A stretch of 12,962 bases of DNA, taken from positions 1 to 12,962 of the forward strand of contig JAGAUG010000012.1 in NCBI GenBank assembly GCA_017828935.1, written 5' to 3'. The notes below the pieces were generated by a model. That model had not been told where the DNA came from, searched no databases, and saw only the letters and a program-made list of their open reading frames with translations. Shown piece after piece: positions 1 through 8,071 of this stretch. Origin of the DNA: Oscillospiraceae bacterium (lineage in GTDB: Bacteria; Bacillota; Clostridia; Oscillospirales; Ruminococcaceae). Position 1 is the first letter of the stretch. Each line of letters opens with the position of its first letter. The position numbers were made by a program, and so were the translations under genes.

Positions 1-2060
1 GCCTTGAATATATAATAACTAAATATAAAATCTTGGGTTTTAGTTCCGTCGACACCGATCTTTGTCGACACTAAATCAATATCAAATTTATATTCTGTAT
101 CTTGCATCGACGTCCATGACGAGCCGCTAGTCGACTTTCTAAAAAAATCATGTCTTACATGAGCCCTAACCCACTTTTCTAAATTATTACTTGGATCATA
201 ATTTATTTTAACTCTAACCGGGATTTTTAAAATCTTTTCTGGCCCATACACAGTTACTGAACCAGATTCTGTATTAACTTCTGTTACTTTATTTCCGTTT
301 AATAACCAACCGCCACTATATTCTTTCTCGCCTATTTTTATTTTTTCGCTTAATTTATATTTCTCGACTGGATGTACATATTCTCGTTTTAAAACTTCTG
401 AACCAGCAACATAAGCGACTCTGTGAGACCAAGCTAAGATTGGATAGCCCGAACCCATATCTTTTTTATCTTGGTCGTTTTCATTATCTTGTTTAAATGG
501 CTTTGAACCATCTTCAAAATCTTTATTTAACAAAGCTAACACGTTTTTCGAATTTTTAAACTCAGCATCTGTCGCTGATTTAGTTTTATTTTCTGTATCT
601 GAACTAGTACCTCCAATTCCAAATAAATCTCTATTTAAATCACCATCTTTTAAATAATAACAATTACTTATTGTTCCTGAATTTAATTTTCCACAAATTC
701 CGCCTCTAAGAGCTTCCATACTTCCTGTCGCTTTTATCTCTGTATTCGTACTATAACTATTCGTCACATTTCCTTGACAATAACCTATCAGCCCTCCTCC
801 ATAGCCATAGCTACTAAATCCAACACCTCCTACCATACATCCACTACTATAACAACTCTCTACTCTTCCTTCTCCACTAGTAACACGAAACCAACCAATC
901 AGTCCTCCTACAAAAGCATTAGAGCCATCACCTTTTACTTCACACCCGCTACTATAACTATTCGTTACAGCTCCTCCATAACACTCACCTATCAACCCTC
1001 CAACAGAGCTTTCGCTATAGACAGAACCTACTACCGTACACCCGCTACTATAACTATTCGTTACAGCTCCTCCATAACACTCACCTATCAACCCTCCAAC
1101 AGAGCTTTTGCTATAGATAGAACCTACTACCGTACAGCCGCTACTATAACTATTCGTTACAGCTCCTCCATAACACTCACCTACCAGTCCTCCAACATGA
1201 GCACCATCTCCCATACCTGTTACTGTACAATCTTTACTATAACTACTCGTCACACTTCCTCCTTCACAATAACCTATCAGCCCTCCTCCATAGCCAGAGC
1301 CATCGCCAGGGCCAAAGCCATCGCCAGAGCCAGAGACTTTCGCTCTTATAAAAGAATTTTTTATCCCTAAATTTTTAATAGTTCCGTCTTCGCCAACATA
1401 CCCAAATAATCCCGCGTAAGCATCTCCTGAATCATTATAAACATTACAAAATAGCCCGCTAATCGTTTTATTATTTCCTTCGAAAATCCCTGTATATGGC
1501 GTACTATCTTTTCCGATCGGAATCCAGATATCGCCCGGATTGTTTTCTGGCTCAGACGGCTCATCTTCTGTAAACGAACCACCTGCTGCTTCTGCTTCAG
1601 CTTTTCTTTTTAGCCAAGCCGCGTAATCTTTTCCGTACTTGTGCCATTTTTCTAAATTAGCTTTATCGTCTTGACTATTATTAAATTCGATATTATCTTT
1701 TAATATCGCGTTAGCTCCGGATATTCCAGCAACCCAATTTACTTCACCTTCGCTATCGTATTGATAATATCCATTAACTATATCAGCAAACCCCCTTAAC
1801 TCTTTTCCGTCGGTAATTTCATAAACATTTTTACCATTTGGTTTAGGCAATTTAGATTTTCCATCTATACTCTCTGCCCCTTCTCCAAAATAATAATCAG
1901 CCTGCTCCATCTTACCAAAAGATTTAATATTAATACTTAGTATAAATATAATAAAAATTATTATATATTTATATCTACTAGTACCCCCCCCTGTACCAAA
2001 TTTTGGAAATTTAATATTTAAATTATTTTTTAAATTATTTAATTTTTTTATAAAATACAT
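1..2060 (-). CDS. Secreted GLUG-repeat surface protein, 3' end outside window
   Basis: The reading frame is open from an ATG at 2060 to the left edge: 686 codons, no stop, C-terminus missing. AGGAGG lies 8 bases before the ATG. Residues 1-31 are basic and polar, 33-43 are a hydrophobic signal-peptide core (IIIFIIFILSI), with possible cleavage near SFG (47-49). Residues about 50-235 form a non-repetitive domain, including a PENNPGDIWIPIG-like stretch that often precedes GLUG arrays. A Gly-rich linker follows (about 240-259). Residues 258 to about 470 hold some seven GLUG-type repeats (GGLIG..C.GG.VTNSYSSGC), which in known families build extracellular beta-solenoids. The downstream part (about 500-686) is unassigned. 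It is probably exported and cell-surface or secreted; adhesion is only a guess. The gene has its own promoter and is separated from the upstream operon by a terminator. A G8 run falls in codons 24-26. Confidence 0.85.
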   Translation of the reverse strand, partial: MYFIKKLNNLKNNLNIKFPKFGTGGGTSRYKYIIIFIIFILSINIKSFGKMEQADYYFGEGAESIDGKSKLPKPNGKNVYEITDGKELRGFADIVNGYYQYDSEGEVNWVAGISGANAILKDNIEFNNSQDDKANLEKWHKYGKDYAAWLKRKAEAEAAGGSFTEDEPSEPENNPGDIWIPIGKDSTPYTGIFEGNNKTISGLFCNVYNDSGDAYAGLFGYVGEDGTIKNLGIKNSFIRAKVSGSGDGFGPGDGSGYGGGLIGYCEGGSVTSSYSKDCTVTGMGDGAHVGGLVGECYGGAVTNSYSSGCTVVGSIYSKSSVGGLIGECYGGAVTNSYSSGCTVVGSVYSESSVGGLIGECYGGAVTNSYSSGCEVKGDGSNAFVGGLIGWFRVTSGEGRVESCYSSGCMVGGVGFSSYGYGGGLIGYCQGNVTNSYSTNTEIKATGSMEALRGGICGKLNSGTISNCYYLKDGDLNRDLFGIGGTSSDTENKTKSATDAEFKNSKNVLALLNKDFEDGSKPFKQDNENDQDKKDMGSGYPILAWSHRVAYVAGSEVLKREYVHPVEKYKLSEKIKIGEKEYSGGWLLNGNKVTEVNTESGSVTVYGPEKILKIPVRVKINYDPSNNLEKWVRAHVRHDFFRKSTSGSSWTSMQDTEYKFDIDLVSTKIGVDGTKTQDFIFSYYIFK
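961..1248 (-). repeat. 96-bp in-frame tandem repeat (GLUG units)
   Basis: Copies start at 961, 1057 and 1153 with an exact 96-base (32-codon) period. The copies 961-1056 and 1057-1152 differ at only three positions. The third copy (1153-1248) keeps its first part but diverges in the second half. Each copy encodes one GLUG unit. The near-identity points to recent duplication or gene conversion, so copy number may vary between strains. Confidence 0.9.
1293..1328 (-). repeat. 18-bp tandem repeat, two copies, Gly-rich linker
   Basis: Units 1293-1310 and 1311-1328 differ at two positions, and a partial third copy follows. They encode a Gly/Ser/Asp linker (SGDGFGPGDGSG) joining the N-terminal domain to the GLUG array. 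Confidence 0.75.
1984..1991 (-). repeat. G8 homopolymer tract in the 5' coding region (candidate phase-variation switch)
   Basis: Eight consecutive G on the coding strand (C8 on the plus strand) make up codons 24-26, before the hydrophobic signal segment. With G8 the frame is open. One G more gives GGG TAC TAG, an immediate stop. One G fewer gives a TAA nine codons after the tract begins its shifted frame. Such a run stands out in this very AT-rich sequence. The on/off switching is inferred. Confidence 0.8.
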
Positions 2061-2103
2061 AAAAATTTCCTCCTGATAAAACAAAAAATATGTTTTTTAT
2101 TAT

Positions 2104-2132
2104 ATTATAATATATTTTTTGTTATTGGTCAA
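2104..2132 (-). promoter_or_regulatory. Sigma-70-type promoter of the GLUG surface protein gene
   Basis: On the minus strand TTGACC (2132-2127) and TATAAT (2109-2104) are separated by exactly 17 bases. The -10 lies about 43 bases before the ATG at 2060. A perfect 10-base inverted repeat (CAAAAAATAT at 2082-2091 and ATATTTTTTG at 2112-2121) flanks the -10 and could be an operator, though its AT-rich content makes chance possible. Confidence 0.8.
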
Positions 2133-2180
2133 GTGTTTTTATAAAAAAATTTTAGTAAATTTTTAGATTTTTTGTGCTTA

Positions 2181-2204
2181 AAAAACTCGGGTAAAATACC
2201 CGAG
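2181..2204 (-). terminator. Rho-independent terminator after the kinase-like gene
   Basis: An 8-bp perfect stem, CTCGGGTA (2186-2193) and TACCCGAG (2197-2204), has a 3-base loop. On the minus strand it is followed by a run of T (2185-2180 region, GTTTTTTAAG). It sits 22 bases beyond the stop at 2227 and closes the long minus-strand operon before the surface protein promoter. Confidence 0.9.
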
Positions 2205-2226
2205 AATCTAAAAAATTTCTTAAGTT

Positions 2227-3372
2227 TTAATAAACCAAAGGCGAAAACTGAATAGCAACAGTAGACATCTTACTTTTGAAACCCGACCTACTATAAATTT
2301 GAATAATATTACTTTCGATGTCACAAACAATAGGAATTTTTATAGTTACTGTCGTTCCAACATCTTCTTCAGAGTCTATTTCAATGCTTCCATCATGTTG
2401 ATTAATTATATACTTAGCAAGAGTTAAACCTATCCCTAGCCCTCTATTAACGTAATGTTTATTTTTTAATATCATATAAGGCCTAAAAATATCACTAAGC
2501 TTATCTTTGGGGATCCCAAATCCTTCATCTTGAATAACCACAGTTAATAAATATTTAGAAACAGTTACGTTTATAAAAATATTCTTGTTCTTAAAAGAAT
2601 ATTGACAACTGTTAAGAATTATATTCGAAATTGCTAAATCTATTTTTTCGCAATCTATTAACATTAAATTAACAGCGTCAGATAGCGACGAAAAATTATA
2701 AACTACGTTTAGTCCTGCAAGTTTTATATAATCCGAACAGTTGCTTATTAAATTATTAATATAATCCGAAATCTTAACAATCGATTTATTTAAATAATTC
2801 GAACCTGTTGAAAATTTAATTAGCTCCGATAAATTCTTACATACACGATACATCTTGTATGTATTATTTTCAACTACAGAAATCGACCTCTTAATTTTTT
2901 TTTTATCGAAATCAGAACTCTCAAATTTGTCAATATCCAAATTCAAAATTTCAACAGCGTTCGTAATAAGATGCATCGGCAATCTCAAATTTGACGACAA
3001 AATAGAAACCATATTATCAGTTTGTTTTAATATACTTTCTTTATCTGTCTTATCAAAAATTTGAAACATCAAAATTGCACCTGAAAAACTATTGTGTCTT
3101 ACTGGTATAACATTTATTTTACAACCTAAAAACGGCAAAAAACAAGCATCTATCATACCATGTTTATTTTGATCAATTAAATTTTTAATATTATTAAAAT
3201 TCTCTTCAGACAATATTAAATCTAAATTTATCTTGTTAAATATTTCTTTAGCTTTTAGATTCTTCCAAATTGCGTTGATTTTTTGATCACAAACAACAAT
3301 AGGTACCGTTACTTTAGAATATATATTTTCAATAGACGACAAAATTGTCGTTTTATCTTGTTCCACAGTCAT
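2227..3372 (-). CDS. PAS/HATPase sensor-kinase-like protein with no H-box histidine
   Basis: 381 residues from the ATG at 3372, preceded by AAAGAGAG at suitable spacing. An in-frame TTG at 3393 would add seven residues, but those codons contain the ribosome binding site. No signal peptide or membrane segment is seen, so it is probably cytoplasmic. Residues about 10-110 resemble a PAS-type sensor. The DHp region follows, but its H-box reads SSNLRLPM, with Asn128 where the family has the phospho-accepting His. The ATPase domain looks intact: N-box N250...N254 (NIILN), D-box DEGFG (282-286), F-box IFRPY and G2-box GLGIGL (311-316). A 34-residue tail follows. The fold is clear; phosphotransfer is doubtful, and it may be a pseudokinase or use another residue. 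No response regulator is adjacent. It is the last gene of the operon, 96 bases after nadK. Confidence 0.8.
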   Translation of the reverse strand: MTVEQDKTTILSSIENIYSKVTVPIVVCDQKINAIWKNLKAKEIFNKINLDLILSEENFNNIKNLIDQNKHGMIDACFLPFLGCKINVIPVRHNSFSGAILMFQIFDKTDKESILKQTDNMVSILSSNLRLPMHLITNAVEILNLDIDKFESSDFDKKKIKRSISVVENNTYKMYRVCKNLSELIKFSTGSNYLNKSIVKISDYINNLISNCSDYIKLAGLNVVYNFSSLSDAVNLMLIDCEKIDLAISNIILNSCQYSFKNKNIFINVTVSKYLLTVVIQDEGFGIPKDKLSDIFRPYMILKNKHYVNRGLGIGLTLAKYIINQHDGSIEIDSEEDVGTTVTIKIPIVCDIESNIIQIYSRSGFKSKMSTVAIQFSPLVY

Positions 3373-3414
3373 AAAAACTTTTCTCTCTTTCAAAAATTAC
3401 ATAGTTCCAATATT

Positions 3415-3420
3415 ATTATA
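3415..3420 (-). promoter_or_regulatory. Possible -10 element ahead of the kinase-like gene
   Basis: TATAAT occurs on the minus strand in the 96-base gap between nadK and the kinase-like gene, about 43 bases before the ATG. No good -35 lies 16-18 bases upstream (TTTTAA at best), so this would be a weak internal promoter or a chance AT-rich match. Confidence 0.3.
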
Positions 3421-3468
3421 TACTATTTTTATTTTTATTAAAACAGATTTAAAAATAAAAATAAATAA

Positions 3469-4278
3469 TTATAAGCTATTAAATATTTTTAAGTAATTTT
3501 TATCGTCAAAATTAACAAATTTATAAGTTAGGTTAGAGATTTTAATATCGATAAATTCATCTTTTGTTAGCTCTTTAATAATATTGCCATCAATAGAAAT
3601 TTTTGTTTTATTAAAAGACCTTGAAACAATTTTTAATTTTTTGTCAAAGTTAAAAATAATAGGTCTTGATTTTAAAGAATGAGAAGAAATAGGAGTTAAT
3701 ATTAGACTTTTGAGCGACGAATCAACAATCGGTCCGCCGGCCGCAAGAGAATAAGCTGTCGAACCCGTTGGTGTTGCGACGATTAATCCGTCTGATCTAT
3801 AAGATAAAACTTTTTTTGAGTTACAATATAAATCAAAATCAGATAGTTTTATTATATCGCTTCTAGCGATAACAATATCGTTTATCGCAAAATATTTTTT
3901 TGAGTTTATTTTAACTTCGATAACAGATCTATTCTCTAATTTATAATTTTTTAAAAAAAAGTTATCTAAAAAATCAATATTTTTAATATCAAGTTGAGTT
4001 AAAAATCCCAGGGTTCCTGTGTTGATTCCAACAATAGGACAGCCGTACTTAAGAGCGTGTTTACAACCGTGCATCACAGTCCCATCGCCACCCAAAGTAA
4101 TTATTAAATCATATAAATTATTTTTATTTATATAATCTATTTCTTTATCTATATTCTTATAATTATAATTACAGTCTATAACATAATTTAAATTTTTTTT
4201 ATCTAAAAAATCTAATAAATATTTTAAATATTCGCCACTAGGATCTTTTAATTTATTATAAATAACTAAAATTTCCAA
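3469..4278 (-). CDS. nadK: NAD kinase
   Basis: Cytoplasmic enzyme that phosphorylates NAD to NADP using ATP or polyphosphate. 269 residues, the usual length for Gram-positive NadK. Visible family motifs are LGGDGT (62-67, catalytic Asp65), GINTGTLGFLT (84-94), NDIVI (133-137), SDGLIVATPTGSTAYSLAAG (162-181) and the PISSHSL segment at 196-202. The start is a TTG at 4278, six bases after GTGA, and gives an N-terminus (MEILVIYNK) that matches the family start. It follows tlyA by 24 bases; tlyA-nadK order is common in Clostridia, where argR and recN usually come next. Here they are absent and a kinase-like gene follows instead. Confidence 0.96.
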   Translation of the reverse strand: MEILVIYNKLKDPSGEYLKYLLDFLDKKNLNYVIDCNYNYKNIDKEIDYINKNNLYDLIITLGGDGTVMHGCKHALKYGCPIVGINTGTLGFLTQLDIKNIDFLDNFFLKNYKLENRSVIEVKINSKKYFAINDIVIARSDIIKLSDFDLYCNSKKVLSYRSDGLIVATPTGSTAYSLAAGGPIVDSSLKSLILTPISSHSLKSRPIIFNFDKKLKIVSRSFNKTKISIDGNIIKELTKDEFIDIKISNLTYKFVNFDDKNYLKIFNSL

Positions 4279-4302
4279 AGTTAATCACGTCTTTTTTTAA
4301 TT

Positions 4303-5106
4303 TTATAAATTTTTATGAGATTCATCTATAATTTTATTAATTTTATTATCTAATAAAACTATATTTTTATCATCGCTATTTTTTATATATACTAAATATT
4401 CGATATTTCCCTCTGGGCCTTTAATTGGCGAATAATCAAGATCTAAAACTACAAAGCCTACTTCGTTTTTTATAAAATCTAAAATATTATATACAACTTG
4501 TTTGTGTATTTCTATATCTTTAACAACGCCTTTCTTGCCGACCTGATCTTTTCCAGCTTCAAATTGAGGCTTAATAAGACAAACCGCGAATTTCTCTGGT
4601 CCAAGTAATTTTTTTATAACTGGTAATACAAGCTTTAGAGAAATAAAAGATACATCGACAGAAATAAAATCTATCTCGTCAGGTATTTTTGTTTTATCAA
4701 AATATCTAATATTAGTTCTTTCGAAATTTATTACTCTCTCGTCAGTTCTTAGTTTCCAAGCGAGTTGACCATAACCAACGTCAATCGCGAAAACTTTTTT
4801 AGCTCCGTTTTGAAGCATGCAATCTGTAAATCCGCCTGTTGACGCACCAATATCAACACATATTTTATTTTTTAAATCTATATTAAATTTTTCGATAGCT
4901 TTTTTGAGTTTAAGCCCGCCTCGACTAACAAATTCAAGCTTTGGACCTATTATTTTCACGTTATCCTCTGGTTTTATAAAACTTCCAGGCTTATCAATTT
5001 TTTGGTTATTTATATAAACATTCCCAGCCATAATCATCGCCCTAGCTTTTTCTCGCGACTCAAAAAAATTATTTTCAACTAAATATATATCTAATCGTTT
5101 TTTCAT
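4303..5106 (-). CDS. tlyA: TlyA-family rRNA 2'-O-ribose methyltransferase (S4 + FtsJ domains)
   Basis: 267 residues from an ATG with AGGA nine bases upstream. An N-terminal S4 RNA-binding domain (about 1-60) is followed by the SRGGLKL linker (61-67) and a Rossmann methyltransferase domain with the SAM motif DIGASTGGFTD (85-95). Candidate K-D-K-E catalytic residues are K66, D151 (DVSFIS), K179 (KPQFEAG) and E236 (GPEGNIEY). TlyA proteins methylate cytidine 2'-O in 16S and/or 23S rRNA with SAM; the older name is hemolysin A. The exact rRNA site cannot be read from the sequence. It lies 34 bases after parC and 24 before nadK and is presumably co-transcribed with both. Confidence 0.94.
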   Translation of the reverse strand: MKKRLDIYLVENNFFESREKARAMIMAGNVYINNQKIDKPGSFIKPEDNVKIIGPKLEFVSRGGLKLKKAIEKFNIDLKNKICVDIGASTGGFTDCMLQNGAKKVFAIDVGYGQLAWKLRTDERVINFERTNIRYFDKTKIPDEIDFISVDVSFISLKLVLPVIKKLLGPEKFAVCLIKPQFEAGKDQVGKKGVVKDIEIHKQVVYNILDFIKNEVGFVVLDLDYSPIKGPEGNIEYLVYIKNSDDKNIVLLDNKINKIIDESHKNL

Positions 5107-5140
5107 GATTAAAATTCCTAAATTTAAAATTATTAAATTA

Positions 5141-7390
5141 TTAAAGCAACGAAAGTTGCTCTAAATTATTATTATTTTTTTTATTTAAAATACCTGTCGA
5201 CGGAATTTTTTTAGATAACATTTTTTTTGTTTCAGGATCGTTTATATTAGATTCGTCGAGCTTATATTCAAGAACAGATTCTATTAAATCGCCTTTTCTT
5301 AATAAAAACACGTTTACGCCGGCAGTATCTTTTGAAGCTTTTGTCGAAAGCAACGACGTATCTAAAATTAAATATCTTGATTTTTTAGATTTTATCATAA
5401 AATAAGAATCTTGTTTTATATAAAACATCGCGATAATTTTTGATTTATTTGAATAAGCGTTGATTAATTTTTTTCTATTAGTTTTTGTTTCGTAAGATTT
5501 AATATTAACTTTTGAAACCTTCCCGTTTTCGAAGAAAAAAATCATATAGCCAATATATTTTTCGATAGCTGCCATATAAATAATACTTTCGTCGCTTTCT
5601 GTCTCGAGTTTAACTGGTAAGAAATCCCCCATTACACTAGCTTTTATATCTTCGAAATCGTAAGCTTTAGTTTTATAAACTTGATATTTATTACTAAAAA
5701 ATAATAGCTCATCAGTATTATTACCTAAGATTATTTGAGAAATATCGTCGCTCTGTTTTAGTTTATGATCTTTACTCATCCGGAGTGAGAGAGGCGTTAT
5801 TTTTTTAAAATAGCCTTCTTTAGTTAAAAAAAAGTTAACAGAATAATTTTCGATCTCAGAAGATTCAACTTCTTTAAAGTCAACAAAATCTTTAATTATT
5901 TGTGTCTTTCTTTCTTGAGCGTATTTTTTAGAAATCGAAGACAGTTCGTCGACAATAATATCTTTAATTTTATTATCATCAGACAAAATATCTTGCATCT
6001 TGTTAATATCTGTTTCTAAAATATTTATTTCTTTGATTTTATTTAAAATATATTCTTCGTTTAGGTTTCTTAGTTTTATCTCAGCGACAAATTCGGCTTG
6101 TATTTTATCTATTTCGAAATTTTTTATAAGATTAGGAATAACATCCTGTTCTTGTTTTGTATTTCTAATAATTTTAATAGCCTTGTCTATATCTAATAAT
6201 ATTTTTTTAAGCCCATACAACAAGTGTAGCTTTTCTTTTTTCTTGTTTAAATCAAAGTATATTCGTTTTTTAACACACTCTTGTCTAAAATTAATCCATT
6301 CGTTTAAAATTTCTTTGATTCCAAGAACTTTTGGGTTCCCGTTAATTAAAATATTAAAATTACAAGAGAAGCTGTCTTCAAGCGGAGTATATTTAAATAA
6401 CTTTGCGATTAATTTATCAACGTCAGTTGATCTCTTAAGATCAATAGCGATTTTAAGACCGTCTAAATCAGTTTCATCTCTTATATCAGAAATTTCTTTT
6501 AGGCGTCCTATTTTAATAAGTTCTATAACTTTATCGATTATTGCTTCGATCGTTGTAGACGGAGGAATCTCTATTATTTCTAAACAATTATTAGACTTGT
6601 CGTAAATATATTTAGCTCTTACTTTAAAACTTCCTTTTCCTGTTTCGTAAATTTTTTTGAGTTCTGTCTCGTCATATAATAAAAAACCACCAGTAGAAAA
6701 ATCAGGAGCTTTTAAAGTCGATAAAATATTATGATTAGAATTTTTTATTAATCCAACCGTTGTATCACATATTTCTTTTAAGTTAAAAGAACAAATACAA
6801 CTGGCCATTCCAACGGCAATTCCGACGTTTGAGTTAACCAAAACACTCGGAAAATTAACAGGTAATAGTGCCGGCTCTTTCATTGTGTTATCATAGTTAT
6901 CAACAAAATCAACTGTATTTTTGTCTATATCTAAAAATAATTCTTTACAAATTTCAGCTAGCTTAACTTCTGTATATCTAGAAGCAGCGTAGGCCATATC
7001 TCTTGAATAAGACTTTCCGAAGTTACCCTTGGAATCGACAAACGGGTGGAGTAAGACGTTGTAGCCTTTTGAAAGTCTAACTAAAGTTTCGTAAATCGAA
7101 GCGTCTCCGTGAGGATTAAGCCTCATTGTTTGGCCGACAACGTTAGCTGATTTAGTTCTAGACCCGCTCAAAAGTCCCATTTTATACATAGTATATAATA
7201 ATTTTCTATGTGAAGGCTTAAATCCGTCGATTTCGGGAATCGCTCTCGAAACAATAACGCTCATAGCGTAGGGCATATAATTTTTTTCTAAAGTTTGAGT
7301 AATTGGTTGATCGATTACAACACCAGCGTTTTTTATAACCGCGTTAATTTTTAAATCTTTTTTATTATTTATATTTTTTTTATTTTTCAA
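5141..7390 (-). CDS. parC: DNA topoisomerase IV / type IIA topoisomerase subunit A (ParC-like)
   Basis: 749 residues. Type IIA breakage-reunion subunit, which cuts and rejoins DNA through a catalytic tyrosine and needs an ATPase B subunit not found here. Start is TTG at 7390 with AAGGAG ten bases upstream; the next Met (residue 39) is already inside the conserved core. Motifs: YAMSVIVSRAIPEIDGFKPSHR region (41-62), HGDASIYE (94-101), active-site Tyr139 in AASRYTEVKL, and LPVNFPSVLVNSNVGIAVGM (176-195). The C-terminal half contains a coiled-coil tower and a reduced beta-propeller with no GyrA box, favouring ParC over GyrA. The position equivalent to E. coli GyrA Ser83 is Ala97. It ends in an Asn/Lys-rich tail. 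It sits 24 bases after rnfE. Confidence 0.92.
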   Translation of the reverse strand: MKNKKNINNKKDLKINAVIKNAGVVIDQPITQTLEKNYMPYAMSVIVSRAIPEIDGFKPSHRKLLYTMYKMGLLSGSRTKSANVVGQTMRLNPHGDASIYETLVRLSKGYNVLLHPFVDSKGNFGKSYSRDMAYAASRYTEVKLAEICKELFLDIDKNTVDFVDNYDNTMKEPALLPVNFPSVLVNSNVGIAVGMASCICSFNLKEICDTTVGLIKNSNHNILSTLKAPDFSTGGFLLYDETELKKIYETGKGSFKVRAKYIYDKSNNCLEIIEIPPSTTIEAIIDKVIELIKIGRLKEISDIRDETDLDGLKIAIDLKRSTDVDKLIAKLFKYTPLEDSFSCNFNILINGNPKVLGIKEILNEWINFRQECVKKRIYFDLNKKKEKLHLLYGLKKILLDIDKAIKIIRNTKQEQDVIPNLIKNFEIDKIQAEFVAEIKLRNLNEEYILNKIKEINILETDINKMQDILSDDNKIKDIIVDELSSISKKYAQERKTQIIKDFVDFKEVESSEIENYSVNFFLTKEGYFKKITPLSLRMSKDHKLKQSDDISQIILGNNTDELLFFSNKYQVYKTKAYDFEDIKASVMGDFLPVKLETESDESIIYMAAIEKYIGYMIFFFENGKVSKVNIKSYETKTNRKKLINAYSNKSKIIAMFYIKQDSYFMIKSKKSRYLILDTSLLSTKASKDTAGVNVFLLRKGDLIESVLEYKLDESNINDPETKKMLSKKIPSTGILNKKNNNNLEQLSLL

Positions 7391-7414
7391 AATATTAATA
7401 CTCCTTGTTGTTGT

Positions 7415-8071
7415 CTAATTTTTTATATTATTATCTTTATTTTTTAAATTAATATTTTTTTTTATATTAATTTTTTTTCGATTATTATAAATAACTTGCA
7501 TCAACGATGCTAAAAGACCAATTAATATAAAGCCACTAAACGGTAAAAGTAACGCTGGAAAATTAATAAATATATTTAATTTATGACCATATAAATTGCC
7601 TTTTCCTAAAACTTCTCTTATAATAGAGATTAGACATATCTCAATAGAAAAAACAATTACATATACTAAACTGTCGAGAAAAACCCAATGGACTTTATTT
7701 TTGTTAGCGAACCCTCTAGATCTTATAATTATTATCGAATTTATAACGATCATTGGTAAGTAAATTCCAAGAGATTCTAAGCTTTCAGGAAATATTTGTT
7801 TTATAAAAAAACCTGTTGGGATATAAAATAAAGCCGATATTAAAAGATATGTCATCGTAGCAACTTCAGGATTTAGTCTATTTTTAATTAAGCTTACACA
7901 AATCAAAGTTGGAACAGTAACAAAAAACATAGCTAAAGAAAGAGCAACAGCGTTAGATAAAGATACGCCAACTAAGATAATTGGCGCAATTGACAATTGA
8001 CACATAATAGTCGGATTTCTAAAAAACAAACCATTGATTCTTGAAATTATTTTTTTATTAGTTCTTGACAC
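7415..8071 (-). CDS. rnfE: RnfE-like (RnfA/RnfE/NqrD family) membrane protein lacking the 2Fe-2S cysteines
   Basis: 218 residues from the GTG at 8071. AAGGGGTGAT lies just upstream and itself contains another in-frame GTG (8080), so the later start is preferred. It overlaps the end of rnfD by 14 bases, implying translational coupling. About six membrane segments are visible. Family landmarks: NPTIMCQLSIAPI (aligns with NPxxVQLLGLCPL), LGIYLPMIVINSIIIIRSRGFAN (aligns with IPLIVTNCIVVGRAEAFA) and REVLGKGNLYG. RnfE rather than RnfA is favoured by that REVLGKGNLYG segment. Known RnfA/RnfE and NqrD/NqrE pairs share a membrane 2Fe-2S centre held by cysteines at these two sites; here they read Ala29 and Ser112. 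It is therefore unlikely to carry that cluster in the known way. The C-terminus is Lys/Asn rich. Confidence 0.85.
   Translation of the reverse strand: MSRTNKKIISRINGLFFRNPTIMCQLSIAPIILVGVSLSNAVALSLAMFFVTVPTLICVSLIKNRLNPEVATMTYLLISALFYIPTGFFIKQIFPESLESLGIYLPMIVINSIIIIRSRGFANKNKVHWVFLDSLVYVIVFSIEICLISIIREVLGKGNLYGHKLNIFINFPALLLPFSGFILIGLLASLMQVIYNNRKKINIKKNINLKNKDNNIKN

Noticed and set aside
961..1248. CRISPR array
   Set aside because: The 96-bp units are contiguous, in frame and coding; there are no spacers.
774..1370. 198-residue plus-strand ORF rich in Thr/Ser/Tyr
   Set aside because: It is the antisense shadow of the GLUG repeats; its repeat period copies the 96-bp units, and the minus frame has the promoter, SD and signal peptide.
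1367..1582. 71-residue minus-strand ORF
   Set aside because: Lies in a shifted frame inside the GLUG protein gene; no recognisable domain or own ribosome binding site.
6000..6605. 201-residue plus-strand ORF
   Set aside because: Antisense to the well supported parC coding sequence; hydrophobic Leu/Ser-rich content is typical of a shadow frame.
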